DNA from: Burkholderia ambifaria
GTDB taxonomy: Bacteria; Pseudomonadota; Gammaproteobacteria; Burkholderiales; Burkholderiaceae
NCBI RefSeq assembly: GCF_001443045.1
Contig: NZ_LKPJ01000001.1
Coordinates: forward strand, 254,997 to 318,996
Length of the DNA stretch: 64,000 nucleotides
Direction of reading: 5' to 3'
Both the position numbers and the translations under genes were made by a program. Every line of letters begins with the position of its first letter. The stretch's first letter is position 1. The notes under the pieces are model-generated. The model had not been told where the DNA came from and did no database searches. It saw only the letters and a program-made list of their open reading frames with translations. Positions 9,136 through 19,487 of the stretch are shown one piece after another.

Positions 9136-10587
9136 ATGTCCGCCCCGGTCTCCAACGTCCGCCCTGCCCCGGATTCGGTACTCGTCGATATCGTCGACTA
9201 CGTGCTGAACGCCGGCATCGACAGCGCGCTTGCGCTGGAGACGGCGCGTCATTGCCTGATCGACACGCTCGGATGCGGACTCGAGGCGCTGTCCTACCCT
9301 GCCTGCACCAAGCTGCTCGGCCCCGTCGTGTCCGGCACGATCGTGCCGAACGGTGCGAAGGTGCCCGGCACGTCCTTCCAGCTCGATCCCGTCCAGGCTG
9401 CCTTCGACATCGGCGCGATGATCCGCTGGCTGGACTTCAACGACACCTGGCTCGCCGCCGAATGGGGGCATCCGTCCGACAACCTCGGCGGGATCCTGGC
9501 GACGGCCGACTGGCTCTCTCGCACGGCCGTCGCGGCCGGCCGGAAGCCGCTCACGATGCGCGACGTGCTCGTCGCGATGATCCAGGCCCACGAGATCCAG
9601 GGCTGCCTCGCGCTCGAGAATTCGTTCAATGCGGTCGGGCTCGACCACGTGCTGCTCGTGAAGGTCGCATCGACGGCCGTCGTCGGCCGCCTGCTCGGGC
9701 TCACGCGCGACGAACTGATCAACGCGGTGTCCAACGCATTCGTCGACGGCCACGCACTGCGCACCTACCGCCACGCGCCGAACACCGGTTCGCGCAAGTC
9801 GTGGGCGGCAGGCGACGCGACGTCCCGCGCGGTGCGCCTCGCGCTGATCGCGAAAACGGGTGAAATGGGCTATCCGTCGGCGCTCACCGCGAAAACCTGG
9901 GGCTTCTACGACGTGCTGTTCAACGGGCAGCCGTTCCGCTTCCAGCGCCCGTACGGCACGTACGTGATGGAGAACGTGCTGTTCAAGATCGCGTTCCCCG
10001 CCGAATTCCATGCGCAGACGGCCGCCGAGGCCGCGCTGCAGCTGCACGCGCAGCTCGCCGCGGCGGGCCGCACGACCGACGACATCAGCCGGATCACGAT
10101 CCGCACGCACGCGGCCGCGATCCGCATCATCGACAAGCAGGGCCCGCTCGCCAATCCGGCCGACCGCGACCACTGCATCCAGTACATGGTCGCCGTGCCG
10201 CTGCTGTTCGGCCGGCTGACCGCGGCCGATTACGAAGACGCGGTCGCCGCCGATCCGCGCATCGACGCGTTGCGCGCGAAAACCGTGTGCGTCGAGGATC
10301 CGCAGTTCACGAAGGATTACCATGACCCGGCCAGGCGATCGATCGCGAATGCGCTGACGATCGAATTCGCGGACGGGTCGAAGCTTGCCGAAGTGGCGGT
10401 CGAATACCCGATCGGCCATCAGCGACGCCGTGCGGACGGCATCCCGCTCCTGGTCGACAAGTTCCGGACCAACCTTGCCCGCCGTTTTCCGGCCAAGCAG
10501 CAACAAGCGATTCTCGACGTGTCGCTGGACCAGGCAAAGCTCGAAGCGATGCCGGTCGATGAGTACGTCGATCTGTATGTGATATAG
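9136..10587 (+). CDS. prpD: MmgE/PrpD family 2-methylcitrate dehydratase
   Basis: The PrpD family dehydrates 2-methylcitrate to 2-methyl-cis-aconitate without an iron-sulfur cluster and may also act on citrate. The 483-residue length equals that of the classic PrpD, and the family segments [30 protein letters not shown] and [20 protein letters not shown] (which bears conserved Lys and Asp) are all visible. It is followed 52 bp later by acnA, which could hydrate the product. No prpB or prpC is in the window, so whether it serves propionate breakdown or the TCA cycle is inferred only from neighbours. Confidence 0.88.
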   Translation: MSAPVSNVRPAPDSVLVDIVDYVLNAGIDSALALETARHCLIDTLGCGLEALSYPACTKLLGPVVSGTIVPNGAKVPGTSFQLDPVQAAFDIGAMIRWLDFNDTWLAAEWGHPSDNLGGILATADWLSRTAVAAGRKPLTMRDVLVAMIQAHEIQGCLALENSFNAVGLDHVLLVKVASTAVVGRLLGLTRDELINAVSNAFVDGHALRTYRHAPNTGSRKSWAAGDATSRAVRLALIAKTGEMGYPSALTAKTWGFYDVLFNGQPFRFQRPYGTYVMENVLFKIAFPAEFHAQTAAEAALQLHAQLAAAGRTTDDISRITIRTHAAAIRIIDKQGPLANPADRDHCIQYMVAVPLLFGRLTAADYEDAVAADPRIDALRAKTVCVEDPQFTKDYHDPARRSIANALTIEFADGSKLAEVAVEYPIGHQRRRADGIPLLVDKFRTNLARRFPAKQQQAILDVSLDQAKLEAMPVDEYVDLYVI

Positions 10588-10639
10588 CCGTCAGATACAG
10601 GACTCTTTGTTTCCTAGCCTTAAACCCAGGAAAATCACC

Positions 10640-13357
10640 ATGGCCCACAATCTCCACAAGACCCTCAAGGAATTCGACAGCGGTTCCGGCAAAGGCAAGT
10701 TCTACTCGCTGCCGCAGCTCGGCAAGGAACTGAAGACGAAGATCGAGCGCCTGCCGGTGTCGATCCGTATCGTGCTCGAGTCCGTCCTGCGCAACTACGA
10801 CGGCAAGAAGATCACCGAAGAACACATCGAGCAGCTCGCGAACTGGAAGCCGACCGCCAAGCGCGTCGACGAGATTCCGTTCGTCGTGTCGCGCGTCGTG
10901 CTGCAGGACTTCACGGGCGTGCCGCTGCTCGCCGACATCGCGGCCATGCGCGGTGTCGCGGAGCGTTCGGGCAAGAATCCGAAGAAGATCGAGCCGCTGG
11001 TCCCGGTCGATCTCGTCGTCGACCACTCGGTCCAGATCGACTACTTCCGCCAGAAAGATGCGCTCGACCTGAACATGAAGCTGGAATTCCAGCGCAACAA
11101 CGAACGCTACCAGTTCATGAAGTGGGGCATGCAGGCGTTCGACACGTTCAAGGTCGTGCCGCCGGGCGTCGGCATCGTCCACCAGGTGAACCTCGAGTAT
11201 CTCGCGCGCGGCGTCCACAAGAAGGCGGACGGCGGCGATACCGTGTACTACCCGGATACGCTCGTCGGCACGGACAGCCACACGACGATGATCAACGGCA
11301 TCGGCGTGGTCGGCTGGGGCGTGGGCGGCATCGAGGCTGAAGCCGGCATGCTCGGCCAGCCGGTGTACTTCCTGACGCCGGACGTCGTCGGCGTCGAGCT
11401 GAAGGGCAAGCTGCGCGAAGGCGTGACGGCCACCGACCTGGTGCTGACGATCACCGAAATGCTGCGCAAGGAAAAGGTCGTCGGCAAGTTCGTCGAATTC
11501 TTCGGCGAAGGCACGAAGTCGCTGTCGCTGCCTGATCGCGCGACGATCGGCAACATGGCGCCGGAATACGGCGCGACGATGGGCTTCTTCCCGGTCGACG
11601 AAAAGACGATCGACTACTTCGAAGGCACGGGCCGCACGAAGGCGGAAATTGCCGCATTCGAGAACTACTTCAAGGCACAGAAGCTGTTCGGCATTCCGAA
11701 GGCCGGCGACATCGACTACACGAAGACGGTGACGCTCGACCTGGCAACGGTCGCCCCGTCGCTGGCCGGCCCGAAGCGCCCGCAGGACCGCATCGAGATC
11801 GGCAACGTCAAGTCGACGTTCACCGACCTGTTCTCGAAGCCGGTCGCGGAAAACGGCTTCGCGAAGAAGGCGGAAGATCTGGGCACGCAATACACGACGA
11901 CCAACGGCGTCGACGTGAAGAACGGCGACGTGCTGATCGCCGCGATCACGTCGTGCACGAACACGTCGAACCCGAGCGTGCTGCTGGCCGCCGGCCTGCT
12001 CGCGAAGAAGGCCGTCGAAGCCGGCCTGACCGTCGCGCCGCACATCAAGACGTCGCTCGCGCCGGGATCGCGCATCGTCACCGAGTACCTGACGAAGACG
12101 GGCCTGCTGCCCTACCTCGCGAAGCTCGGCTTCGAAGTCGCCGCCTACGGCTGCACGACCTGTATCGGCAACGCGGGCGACCTGACGCCGGAACTGAACG
12201 AAGCGATCACGAAGAACGACATCGTCGCTGCAGCCGTGCTGTCGGGCAACCGTAACTTCGAAGCGCGTATCCACCCGAACATCCGCGCGAACTTCCTCGC
12301 GTCGCCGCCGCTCGTCGTCGCCTACGCGATCGCCGGCAACATCACGCGCGACCTGATGACCGAGCCGGTCGGCAAGGGCAAGGACGGTTACGACATCTAC
12401 CTCGGCGACATCTGGCCGACGAGCGAGGAAATCCACGCGCTGCTCAAGTTCGCGCTGGACCCGAAGAAGTTCGAGGACAACTACTCGAAGCTGACCAAGA
12501 AGGGCGACCTCTGGAGCAAGATCGAGGGCGAAACGGGCCAGGTCTACGACTGGCCGAAGTCGACCTACATCGCGGAGCCGCCGTTCTTCGGCAACGACTT
12601 CTCGATGGAGCCGGCCGCTGCAATCCCGACCGTCAAGGGCGCGCGCGCACTCGGCATCTTCGGCGACTCGGTCACGACCGACCACATCAGCCCGGCAGGC
12701 TCGATCAAGGAAGACTCGCCGGCTGGCAAGTGGCTGAAGGAGAACGGCGTGCAGAAGGCCGACTTCAACAGCTACGGCTCGCGCCGCGGCAACCACGACG
12801 TGATGATGCGCGGCACGTTCGCGAACGTCCGGATCAAGAACCTGATGATCCCGGCGAAGGCAGACGGCACGCGCGTCGAAGGCGGCCTGACGATCCACCA
12901 GCCGAGCGGCGAGCAGCAGTCGATCTACGACGCGGCCATGCAGTACGTCGCAGCCGACACGCCGACCGTCGTGTTCGCGGGCGAAGAGTACGGCACGGGC
13001 TCGTCGCGCGACTGGGCCGCGAAGGGCACGCAACTGCTCGGCGTGAAGGCCGTGATCGCACGCAGCTTCGAGCGGATCCACCGTTCGAACCTGGTCGGCA
13101 TGGGCGTGCTGCCGCTGCAGTTCAAGGGCTCGGACAGCATCCAGTCGCTCGACATCACCGGCGAAGAGACCTACGACATCGAAGGCCTCGGCGACGACTT
13201 CAAGCCGCAGCAGGACGTCACGCTCGTGATCAACCGCAAGAACGGCGAAACGACCCGCGTGCCGGTGCTGCTGCGCATCGATACGCCGATCGAAGTCGAC
13301 TACTACAAGCACGGCGGTATCCTGCCGTTCGTGCTGCGCTCGCTGCTCGCAGCGTAA
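10640..13357 (+). CDS. acnA: Aconitate hydratase A
   Basis: Interconverts citrate and isocitrate through a [4Fe-4S] cluster. At 905 residues it has the full AcnA/IRP1-type architecture. Cluster ligands are in [11 protein letters not shown] and [11 protein letters not shown]; the swivel domain has [13 protein letters not shown] and [13 protein letters not shown]. The start used is ATG at 10640 (MAHNLHKTL); an in-frame start 33 bp upstream lacks family-like residues. It is the last gene of the rightward TCA set and is followed by a strong terminator. Confidence 0.97.
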   Translation: MAHNLHKTLKEFDSGSGKGKFYSLPQLGKELKTKIERLPVSIRIVLESVLRNYDGKKITEEHIEQLANWKPTAKRVDEIPFVVSRVVLQDFTGVPLLADIAAMRGVAERSGKNPKKIEPLVPVDLVVDHSVQIDYFRQKDALDLNMKLEFQRNNERYQFMKWGMQAFDTFKVVPPGVGIVHQVNLEYLARGVHKKADGGDTVYYPDTLVGTDSHTTMINGIGVVGWGVGGIEAEAGMLGQPVYFLTPDVVGVELKGKLREGVTATDLVLTITEMLRKEKVVGKFVEFFGEGTKSLSLPDRATIGNMAPEYGATMGFFPVDEKTIDYFEGTGRTKAEIAAFENYFKAQKLFGIPKAGDIDYTKTVTLDLATVAPSLAGPKRPQDRIEIGNVKSTFTDLFSKPVAENGFAKKAEDLGTQYTTTNGVDVKNGDVLIAAITSCTNTSNPSVLLAAGLLAKKAVEAGLTVAPHIKTSLAPGSRIVTEYLTKTGLLPYLAKLGFEVAAYGCTTCIGNAGDLTPELNEAITKNDIVAAAVLSGNRNFEARIHPNIRANFLASPPLVVAYAIAGNITRDLMTEPVGKGKDGYDIYLGDIWPTSEEIHALLKFALDPKKFEDNYSKLTKKGDLWSKIEGETGQVYDWPKSTYIAEPPFFGNDFSMEPAAAIPTVKGARALGIFGDSVTTDHISPAGSIKEDSPAGKWLKENGVQKADFNSYGSRRGNHDVMMRGTFANVRIKNLMIPAKADGTRVEGGLTIHQPSGEQQSIYDAAMQYVAADTPTVVFAGEEYGTGSSRDWAAKGTQLLGVKAVIARSFERIHRSNLVGMGVLPLQFKGSDSIQSLDITGEETYDIEGLGDDFKPQQDVTLVINRKNGETTRVPVLLRIDTPIEVDYYKHGGILPFVLRSLLAA

Positions 13358-13414
13358 GCGCGCGGCTTTTGCAGGTGCCGCAGCCGCCTCGCGGCGGTTG
13401 CGGCCGATTTGGAT

Positions 13415-13441
13415 GCCCGACCTCGTGTCGGGCTTTTTTTT
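13415..13441 (+). terminator. Rho-independent terminator after acnA
   Basis: GCCCGAC and GTCGGGC make a 7-bp stem with a 5-base loop followed directly by eight T residues, 57 bp after the acnA stop. A larger imperfect GC hairpin (about 13377-13404) precedes it. Confidence 0.9.
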
Positions 13442-13526
13442 GCCTGCCTAGCGGGCGTAGTTGTGCCGATCACACGGCGGCGCCCCGCTTGCGTGGGACG
13501 TCATCCGCCGGCTTCCGGCTCGCGCG

Positions 13527-13967
13527 TCACACCGCCTTGCTGCTGCGCGCCTTCGCGCCGGCACCGGATCGCGCATTCTTCTTCAGATGCGTGCGGTTGT
13601 ATTCGATCGCCGCGCGTACGAGGCTCTTCAGCGCCCGCTTGTCGATCCGGTCGCCTTCGAAAAAATCGATCGCGCGCCGCGCGTTGCCGTCGAGACCGTC
13701 GTTGAACAGTTGGTCGGGATCGGGCAGCTTCGCGCCGTGCATGAACGTCAACTTCACCTTGCCCTTGTGTGCGTTCGCGACCGCGATCATTCCGTCACAT
13801 GCCCACACCGGGCTGCCCATCCATTTCCATTCCTCGACGATGCCGTCGTCGACGGCGAGGATCGTCTCGCGCAGCTCGGCGAACGTCTTGCCGCGCCAGT
13901 CGGCGATCCCCGCGATCAGCGCGTCGATGCGGGCCGACGGCGCCAGCTCCAGGCCGGATGCGCTCAT
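13527..13967 (-). CDS. DUF1801 domain protein
   Basis: A 146-residue cytosolic protein of the DUF1801/YdhG-like family. Characteristic segments are VEEWKWMGSPVWACDGMIAVANA and KVKLTFMHGAKLPDPDQLFN, and a Lys/Arg/Ala-rich tail ends the protein. No catalytic role is established for the family. Its ATG overlaps the stop of the SRPBCC gene by four bases (ATGA), so it is the third gene of an ArsR-SRPBCC-DUF1801 operon; this trio recurs in many bacteria. Confidence 0.85.
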   Translation of the reverse strand: MSASGLELAPSARIDALIAGIADWRGKTFAELRETILAVDDGIVEEWKWMGSPVWACDGMIAVANAHKGKVKLTFMHGAKLPDPDQLFNDGLDGNARRAIDFFEGDRIDKRALKSLVRAAIEYNRTHLKKNARSGAGAKARSSKAV

Positions 13968-14395
13968 GCCCGGCCCTCCTGGTCTTCATCGGACCGCGCC
14001 AGCACCTGTTCGAGCGACTCGAAGAACCGCGCCCACCCGTGCTGCGCACCGCGGTATGCCTGTTCCTGATCCGCGCGGAAGCCGGCCTGCTCCATCCGCA
14101 ACAGCGTGCCGCGCGGCGTCGGCGTGAGCGTCCAGGTGACGACGCTTTCCAGGCCATAAGCGGCCCACGTATAGGACAGCACGCGCTGCGGCTCGATCGT
14201 CAGCACCGCGCAGTCGACCGAACCCCAGTCCGCACGGAAACTGAATGTGCGGCCCGCGACGGGCTCGAAGTCGCTCTTCATCAGCCACGCCTCGATCAGG
14301 TGCGGTTGCGTGAGCGCGCGCCAGATCTTCTCTGGCGGATGAGGCAGTTCCCGTTCGACGACGACGGTACGCGTTTCGGAGGTGGCTTGGTTCAT
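13964..14395 (-). CDS. SRPBCC (AHSA1/START-like) family protein
   Basis: A 143-residue member of the activator-of-Hsp90-like SRPBCC superfamily, which folds around a hydrophobic ligand cavity. It opens with VVERELPHPPEKIWRALTQP, the standard first strand and helix of these proteins, and ends with the GWARFFESLEQVL helix. Start is ATG at 14393-14395, sharing one base with the ArsR stop (TAATG), and its own stop overlaps the DUF1801 start. Full overlap on both sides implies translational coupling. The ligand is unknown. Confidence 0.86.
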   Translation of the reverse strand: MNQATSETRTVVVERELPHPPEKIWRALTQPHLIEAWLMKSDFEPVAGRTFSFRADWGSVDCAVLTIEPQRVLSYTWAAYGLESVVTWTLTPTPRGTLLRMEQAGFRADQEQAYRGAQHGWARFFESLEQVLARSDEDQEGRA

Positions 14396-14718
14396 TACTG
14401 ATCCATCCTTTTGAGCAGATCTTCGAGAGCGTCGAACCGGTTCTGCCAGAAGCCGGCCATCTGGCTGGTCCAGTCGATCAACGGAGTCAGCGCCTGCGGC
14501 TGCGCGCTGTAGTGCGTCTGCCGGCCTTCGTGGCGATCGCTCACGAGCCCGGCCTGCTTCAGTACGCCCAGATGCTTCGATACCGCCGGCTGCGACACGC
14601 CTGCATGGGCCGTTAGCGCGGCAACCGTCAACTCGCCCTCCTCGCACAGCCGCTCGAAGAGCGCGCGGCGCGTCGGATCGGCAAGCGTCCTGAACAGCAT
14701 GTCGTGAGCGTTTTGCAT
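14395..14718 (-). CDS. ArsR-family transcriptional regulator
   Basis: A 107-residue winged-helix repressor. RTLADPTRRALFERLCEEGE and GVSQPAVSKHLGVLKQAGL are the typical ArsR first helix and recognition helix. No metal-binding Cys pair (ELCVCD-like) is present, so it belongs with the non-metal group that partners SRPBCC genes. It is first in the operon; its start lies 5 bp from a perfect 26-bp palindrome and has no Shine-Dalgarno sequence, which hints at a leaderless or very short-leader transcript. Confidence 0.9.
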   Translation of the reverse strand: MQNAHDMLFRTLADPTRRALFERLCEEGELTVAALTAHAGVSQPAVSKHLGVLKQAGLVSDRHEGRQTHYSAQPQALTPLIDWTSQMAGFWQNRFDALEDLLKRMDQ

Positions 14719-14723
14719 GTTTT

Positions 14724-14749
14724 AATCCATAACCCGATGGTTATGGATT
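14724..14749. promoter_or_regulatory. Perfect palindrome upstream of ArsR gene (candidate operator)
   Basis: AATCCATAACC and GGTTATGGATT are exact inverted arms around CGAT, ending 5 bp before the arsR-type start codon. The position is what autorepression by an ArsR protein would need, because bound repressor would cover the promoter or transcription start. Confidence 0.7.
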
Positions 14750-15418
14750 GAAGGATAGCCGCGGAATGGCGAGCGTCAAGGAGGAATTTCTCGGATCGCG
14801 TCGCCCGAACCTGCGGCAGGCCCCGTTCACCGTAGCGGGCTGAACGGTGACGACGCGGCCGCCACGGACGTCGCGGCCGCACCGCTTCGCACGCGCCGCC
14901 CGAATTCGAATCTTTCCTCTAATTCGCCGGCTCGACCCGCGAACCGAAAGCACGCTGCAAGACTCGGCAACACGCTGTTCCACAGTTCGGGAAACGCTCG
15001 CGTTCGACTGGCCCCCTTTTCGGGCATCCGCGCATCCGGGCGACGGCGTGTTGACGCCGCGGCGGCGCTTGACCACATAGTGCAACGCGCGACACGCACA
15101 CGTCCGATCGCGGGCAATGTGCCCGCGCAGCGCTTCGTTCTGCAATCTCGCGCATTCCGATACCGCAACGAACGAGTCGTGCGTGCAAACGTCGTCGACC
15201 GTCGCGCGAGCGCGCCGCGAACCGGTTCCCTTCTCCGAGGCCGCTGCCGCATGCACGAACGACGCAACGCATGCGCGCGAGCACGCCGATGTCAGAACTG
15301 ACAGCTATGGAAACTGGCAGCTACCTGAACGGCACCGACGCCCTACGCTCGTCACCGCTCGCGGCCCCACAAGGGCCGGGGGTGCCAGCAACGTCGTCTC
15401 TCCTAAAAAGGACTCCCG
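14750..15418. other. Gene-free stretch before the sedolisin gene
   Basis: About 670 bp with no convincing coding frame on either strand. The frames that are open here are rich in Arg and Ala and lack family-like segments. The only clear element is an AAGGA site seven to eight bases before the ATG at 15419. The stretch presumably contains the promoters of the ArsR operon and of the protease. Confidence 0.5.
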
Positions 15419-17152
15419 ATGAAAAGGAACACCTGGTTTGCCCTGCCTCTTCCATCGCCCCGCAGCCTTGCGTGCGCGGTACCGCTCGTGTTCGCCGCCG
15501 CTGCGGCGCATGCGGCGACGGACTGGGTCGATACCCACACGAAAGCCTTTCTGACCGGCCCGCAGTTGATGGCGCGCAGCACGGCGCCGTCGCTCGAACT
15601 CGCGGCCGGCGAGACGACGGATATCGTCGTCAGCCTGAAGCTGCGCAACGCCGCGCAGCTCAAGCAGCTCGCGCACGACGTGAACCGGCCCGGCAATGCG
15701 CATTACCGCCAGTACCTCACGCACGAACAGTTCCTCGCCGGCTATGCGCCGACCGACGCGCAGGTGAAGTCGGTCGTCGACTATCTGCGCAAGAGCGGCT
15801 TCGTGAACATCGAAGTCGCACCGAACCGGCTGCTGGTGTCCGCGCGCGGCACGGTCGGCACGGTGAAGACCGCGTTCAACACGTCGCTCGTGCATTTCCA
15901 GTACGCGGGCCGCTCGGGTTTCGCGAATGCGTCGACGGCACAGGTGCCGCGCGCGCTCGGCGACGTCGTCGGCTCGGTGCTCGGGCTGCAGAACGTCGCG
16001 CGCGCGCGGCCGATGCTGCGCGTCGGCAACGTCGCGAAGCCGCAGGCGCTCGCGGCCGGCACGGCCACCGGCCACTATCCGAAGGAATTCCCGGGCCTCT
16101 ACAGCGCGACCGGCGTGCCGACCGCGGCCGGCGTGACCGTCGGCATCATCACGATCGGCGGCGTGTCGCAGACGCTACAGGACCTGAAGCAGTTCACGTC
16201 GAGCAACGGTTACGGCACGGTGTCGACGCAGACCGTCAAGACCAACGGCTCGGGCGGCAGCTACACCGACGACCAGGACGGCCAGGGCGAATGGGATCTC
16301 GACAGCCAGTCGATCGTCGGCTCGGCCGGCGGCCAGGTCGGCAAGCTCGTGTTCTATATGGCGGACCTGAACGCCGCCGGCAACACGGGGCTCACGCAAG
16401 CGTTCAACCGCGCGGTGTCGGACAACACCGCGAAAGTGATCAACGTGTCGCTCGGCTGGTGCGAGACCGATGCGAACGCGGACGGCACGCTCGACGCCGA
16501 AGAGCAGATCTTCACGACGGCCGCCGCGCAAGGCCAGACGTTCTCGGTGTCGTCGGGCGATGAAGGCGTGTACGAGTGCAACAATCGCGGCTATCCGGAC
16601 GGCACGAACTACACGGTGTCATGGCCGGCCGCGTCGCCGCACGTGCTCGCGCTCGGCGGCACGACGCTGTACACCACGTCTGCGGGCGCGTTCTCGAACG
16701 AAACGGTATGGAACGAAGGCCTCGACGGCAACGGCAAGCTGTGGGCGACGGGCGGCGGCGTCAGCACGATCCTGCCGGCGCCGTCGTGGCAGTCGGGCAG
16801 CAACCGTCAGTTGCCCGACGTGTCGTTCGATGCCGCGCAAAGCACGGGCGCGTACATCTACAACTACGGCCAGTTGCAGCAGATCGGCGGCACGAGCCTC
16901 GCCGCGCCGATCTTCACGGGCTTCTGGGCACGTCTGCTCGCGGCGAACGGCACGGGCCTCGGCTTCCCGGCCGGCAAGTTCTACGCCGACATTCCGTCGA
17001 ACCCGTCGCTCGTGCGCCATGACGTCGTGTCGGGAAACAACGGCTATCAGGGGTATGGCTATACCGCAGGCACCGGCTGGGATCTGACGACCGGCTTCGG
17101 CAGCCTGAACATCGCGAACCTCAACAAGCTGATCCAGACGGGCGGCTTCTGA
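15419..17152 (+). CDS. Secreted sedolisin (S53) serine-carboxyl protease with pro-domain
   Basis: A 577-residue exported acid-type protease of the pro-kumamolisin/sedolisin family. A signal peptide (about residues 1-33, ending AAAAHAA) is followed by a pro-domain (about 40-200, with YRQYLTHEQFLAGYAPT and VAPNRLLVSARGTVG) and a catalytic domain. The catalytic Glu and Asp are in GEWDLDSQSIVG and the nucleophile Ser is in GGTSLAAPIF; a C-terminal Asp-rich calcium region ends with GTGWDLTTGFGSLN. The start is well placed after AAGGA. A decayed relative of its pro-domain lies near 40.9 kb. Confidence 0.94.
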   Translation: MKRNTWFALPLPSPRSLACAVPLVFAAAAAHAATDWVDTHTKAFLTGPQLMARSTAPSLELAAGETTDIVVSLKLRNAAQLKQLAHDVNRPGNAHYRQYLTHEQFLAGYAPTDAQVKSVVDYLRKSGFVNIEVAPNRLLVSARGTVGTVKTAFNTSLVHFQYAGRSGFANASTAQVPRALGDVVGSVLGLQNVARARPMLRVGNVAKPQALAAGTATGHYPKEFPGLYSATGVPTAAGVTVGIITIGGVSQTLQDLKQFTSSNGYGTVSTQTVKTNGSGGSYTDDQDGQGEWDLDSQSIVGSAGGQVGKLVFYMADLNAAGNTGLTQAFNRAVSDNTAKVINVSLGWCETDANADGTLDAEEQIFTTAAAQGQTFSVSSGDEGVYECNNRGYPDGTNYTVSWPAASPHVLALGGTTLYTTSAGAFSNETVWNEGLDGNGKLWATGGGVSTILPAPSWQSGSNRQLPDVSFDAAQSTGAYIYNYGQLQQIGGTSLAAPIFTGFWARLLAANGTGLGFPAGKFYADIPSNPSLVRHDVVSGNNGYQGYGYTAGTGWDLTTGFGSLNIANLNKLIQTGGF

Positions 17153-17165
17153 GCGTGATGTGAAC

Positions 17166-17201
17166 GCCGGTGCGCGCGGCAACGGCCTCGCGCGCGCCGG
17201 C
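17166..17201. terminator. Hairpin between convergent protease and ABC operon
   Basis: A 13-bp stem (GCCGGTGCGCGCG with CGCGCGCGCCGGC, one wobble pair) with a 10-base loop, 14 bp after the protease stop and 42 bp before the end of the convergent permease gene. No T-run is present on either side, so its role as a terminator is only probable. Confidence 0.45.
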
Positions 17202-17242
17202 TTGCGCATCGGATACCGCGCGGCTGTCCCGCCCGTGCCGCG

Positions 17243-18088
17243 TCACGACACCGCGCGTCGCGCGTTGCGTCCGCGCAGCCATTCGAGCGCCAGCAGCAGG
17301 CTCGTCGAGAAGATGATCAGGATCGTCGCGAGCGCGGCGATCGTCGGGCTGATGTTCTCGCGGATCCCGGTGAACATCTGGCGCGGCAGCGTCGTCTGGT
17401 CCGCGCCCGCGAGGAACAGCGTGACGACGACTTCGTCGAACGACGTCGCGAACGCGAACAGCGCGCCCGACATCACGCCCGGCGCGATCACCGGCAGCGT
17501 CACGCGGAAGAACGTCGTGACGGGATTCGCGCCGAGCGACAGGCTCGCACGCACCAGATTCTGGTTGAAGCCCTGCAGCGTGGCGGCGACCGTCGTCACG
17601 ACGAACGGCACGCCGAGCGCCGCGTGCGCGGCGATCAGCCCCGTGTAGGTGTTCGCGAGCCCGAGCGGCGCGAAGAACAGGTACATGCCGACCCCGACCA
17701 CGACGACGGGCACGATCATCGGCGACAGCAGCACGGCCATCAGGAGGCCCTTGCCGCGGAAGTCCGCCTTCGTGAGGCCGATCGCGGCGAGCGTGCCGAG
17801 CACGGTCGCGACGATCGTCGCCGACGGCGCGACGATGAAGCTGTTCTTCGCGGCCATCCGCCACTCGTCGGACGCGATCAGGTTCTCGTACCAGCGCGTC
17901 GAGAAGCCCGGGATCGGATAGACGAGGAACGTGCTCGAAGAAAACGACAGCGGCACGATCGCGAGCACCGGCAGGATCAGGTACAGCAGTGTCAGCACGA
18001 CGAGCACGCGCAGCGCGACATACCACGCGCGTTCGACGAACGACATGTGCGGCGCGAACAGCGGCCTGGCGAGTTTCATGGTCGGCAT
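17243..18088 (-). CDS. ABC transporter permease, PotC/PotI type
   Basis: A 281-residue inner-membrane permease with six predicted helices. The cytoplasmic coupling loop (EAA-type) is in RASLSLGANPVTTFFRVTLPVIAPGVMSG, which contacts the ATPase. It resembles the second permease of spermidine/putrescine importers. It is the last gene of the leftward operon ATPase, binding protein, permease B, permease C, 37 bp after permease B. Confidence 0.9.
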   Translation of the reverse strand: MPTMKLARPLFAPHMSFVERAWYVALRVLVVLTLLYLILPVLAIVPLSFSSSTFLVYPIPGFSTRWYENLIASDEWRMAAKNSFIVAPSATIVATVLGTLAAIGLTKADFRGKGLLMAVLLSPMIVPVVVVGVGMYLFFAPLGLANTYTGLIAAHAALGVPFVVTTVAATLQGFNQNLVRASLSLGANPVTTFFRVTLPVIAPGVMSGALFAFATSFDEVVVTLFLAGADQTTLPRQMFTGIRENISPTIAALATILIIFSTSLLLALEWLRGRNARRAVS

Positions 18089-18125
18089 CCCCTTCCCGTT
18101 TCGTTGCGTATTCCTGCCCGGGCGC

Positions 18126-19394
18126 TCAGCCGAGGCTCACGTTGGTGCGCGTGAAGCGCCCGTACACCGCATACAGCACGAGCGTCGCCGCGAGCAGCAG
18201 CCCGCCGAGCGCGCACGCCATGCCCCAGTTGATCGTCACGTTCGTGAAGTACGCGACGTAGTAGCTGACCATCTGGTCGTTCGGCCCGCCGAGCAGCGCG
18301 GGCGTGATGTAGTAGCCGATCGCGAGGATGAACACGAGCAGCGCGCCCGCGCCGACGCCCGGATAGGTCTGCGGCACGTACACGCGCCAGAACGCGGCGA
18401 ACGGATGGCTGCCGAGCGATACGGCCGCACGCTGGTAGGTCGGCGGGATCGACTTCATCACGCTGTAGAGCGGCAGGATCATGAACGGCAGCAGGATGTG
18501 CGTCATCGAGATGTACACGCCGACGCGGTTGAACAGCAGCGTCAGCGGATGCGAGATCAGCCCGCTGCCGATCAGCGCCGTGTTGATCAGCCCCTCGCTT
18601 TGCAGGAGCACGATCCACGCGGCCACGCGCACCAGCACCGACGTCCAGAACGGGATCAGCACCAGGATCATCACGAGGTTCGCGCGACGCTCCGACAGCG
18701 TCGAGATCCAGTACGCGAGCGGGTAGCCGAGCAGCAGCGCGAACAGCGTGACCGCGACGCCGATCACGAACGTACGGCCGAAGATCGCGAGATAGATCGA
18801 CTGGTCTGGATCGGCCGGCACGATCTGGCCGAAGCCGTCCTGCTTGTGGTCGAGCGCGGCGAGCAGGTAGAACGGCGACACGTGGCTGCCGTTCTTCGCG
18901 ATCGCCTGCCAGTACGCAACGTCGCCCCAGCGCGAATCGAGGTCGAGCAGTTTCGCGCGTGTCTGCGCGGGTGTCAGCGCCGCGGCGCCGTCCTCGCCCT
19001 TCAGCGGCATCGCACGCGCCGTCTTCGCGACGAGCGAGCGGTAGCCGGGAATCTCGGTGTTCAGGCGCCGTGCGAGCGCGCCCATCGCCTCGCTGTCGGC
19101 GACCTTCGTCATGTCGGCCGCAAGCGCGACATACGCGGCGTCGGCCGGGGGCGCCTTGCGGTCCCAGCCCGACAGCGCGGCGATCGTGTTCGGCAGCGCG
19201 GTCGCGATCTCGGGGTTCTGCACCGCGCGCGTGAGCAGCGTGCCGATCGGCACGACGAAAATGAGCAACAGGAAGATCGCGAGCGGCGCGATCAACAGCA
19301 ACGCCATCGTGCGCTTGCGGGCCTCGGCAGCCTTCAGTTCGCGCTTGAGCGCGGCTGTCGACGGCGAGGAAGGAGCGATCGTCATCGTGTTCAA
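18126..19394 (-). CDS. ABC transporter permease, PotB/PotH type with long periplasmic insert
   Basis: A 422-residue permease, well above the usual 280-300 residues for PotB. The extra length is a soluble region of roughly 130 residues (about 65-195) between the first helix and the core. It is rich in Ala and charged residues and includes LDLDSRWGDVAYWQAIAKNG. The core shows the EAA loop RAAVSLGSHPFAAFWRVYVPQTYPG. A GGAGAG site lies about six bases before a TTG codon at 19392-19394; an ATG three codons later is spaced too far from that site, so the TTG start is preferred. It probably pairs with the PotC-type permease downstream. Confidence 0.88.
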   Translation of the reverse strand: MNTMTIAPSSPSTAALKRELKAAEARKRTMALLLIAPLAIFLLLIFVVPIGTLLTRAVQNPEIATALPNTIAALSGWDRKAPPADAAYVALAADMTKVADSEAMGALARRLNTEIPGYRSLVAKTARAMPLKGEDGAAALTPAQTRAKLLDLDSRWGDVAYWQAIAKNGSHVSPFYLLAALDHKQDGFGQIVPADPDQSIYLAIFGRTFVIGVAVTLFALLLGYPLAYWISTLSERRANLVMILVLIPFWTSVLVRVAAWIVLLQSEGLINTALIGSGLISHPLTLLFNRVGVYISMTHILLPFMILPLYSVMKSIPPTYQRAAVSLGSHPFAAFWRVYVPQTYPGVGAGALLVFILAIGYYITPALLGGPNDQMVSYYVAYFTNVTINWGMACALGGLLLAATLVLYAVYGRFTRTNVSLG

Positions 19395-19487
19395 CGGTTC
19401 TCTCCGGCCGGGCTCGATCCGGCGGAATGCCGCGCGACGCGTTCGACGCGCCGCACGGCAGGTTGCATCAGGACATCTGACGGACTA

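Noticed and set aside
8578-10506. A 642-codon minus-strand frame opposite the secreted protein and prpD
   Set aside because: It spans two rightward genes and has no family-like content.
10307-13312. A 1001-codon open frame on the minus strand opposite acnA
   Set aside because: Its residues are mostly Val, Arg, Asp and His, with no family-like segments; it is the usual mirror of a GC-rich gene, and acnA on the plus strand is certain.
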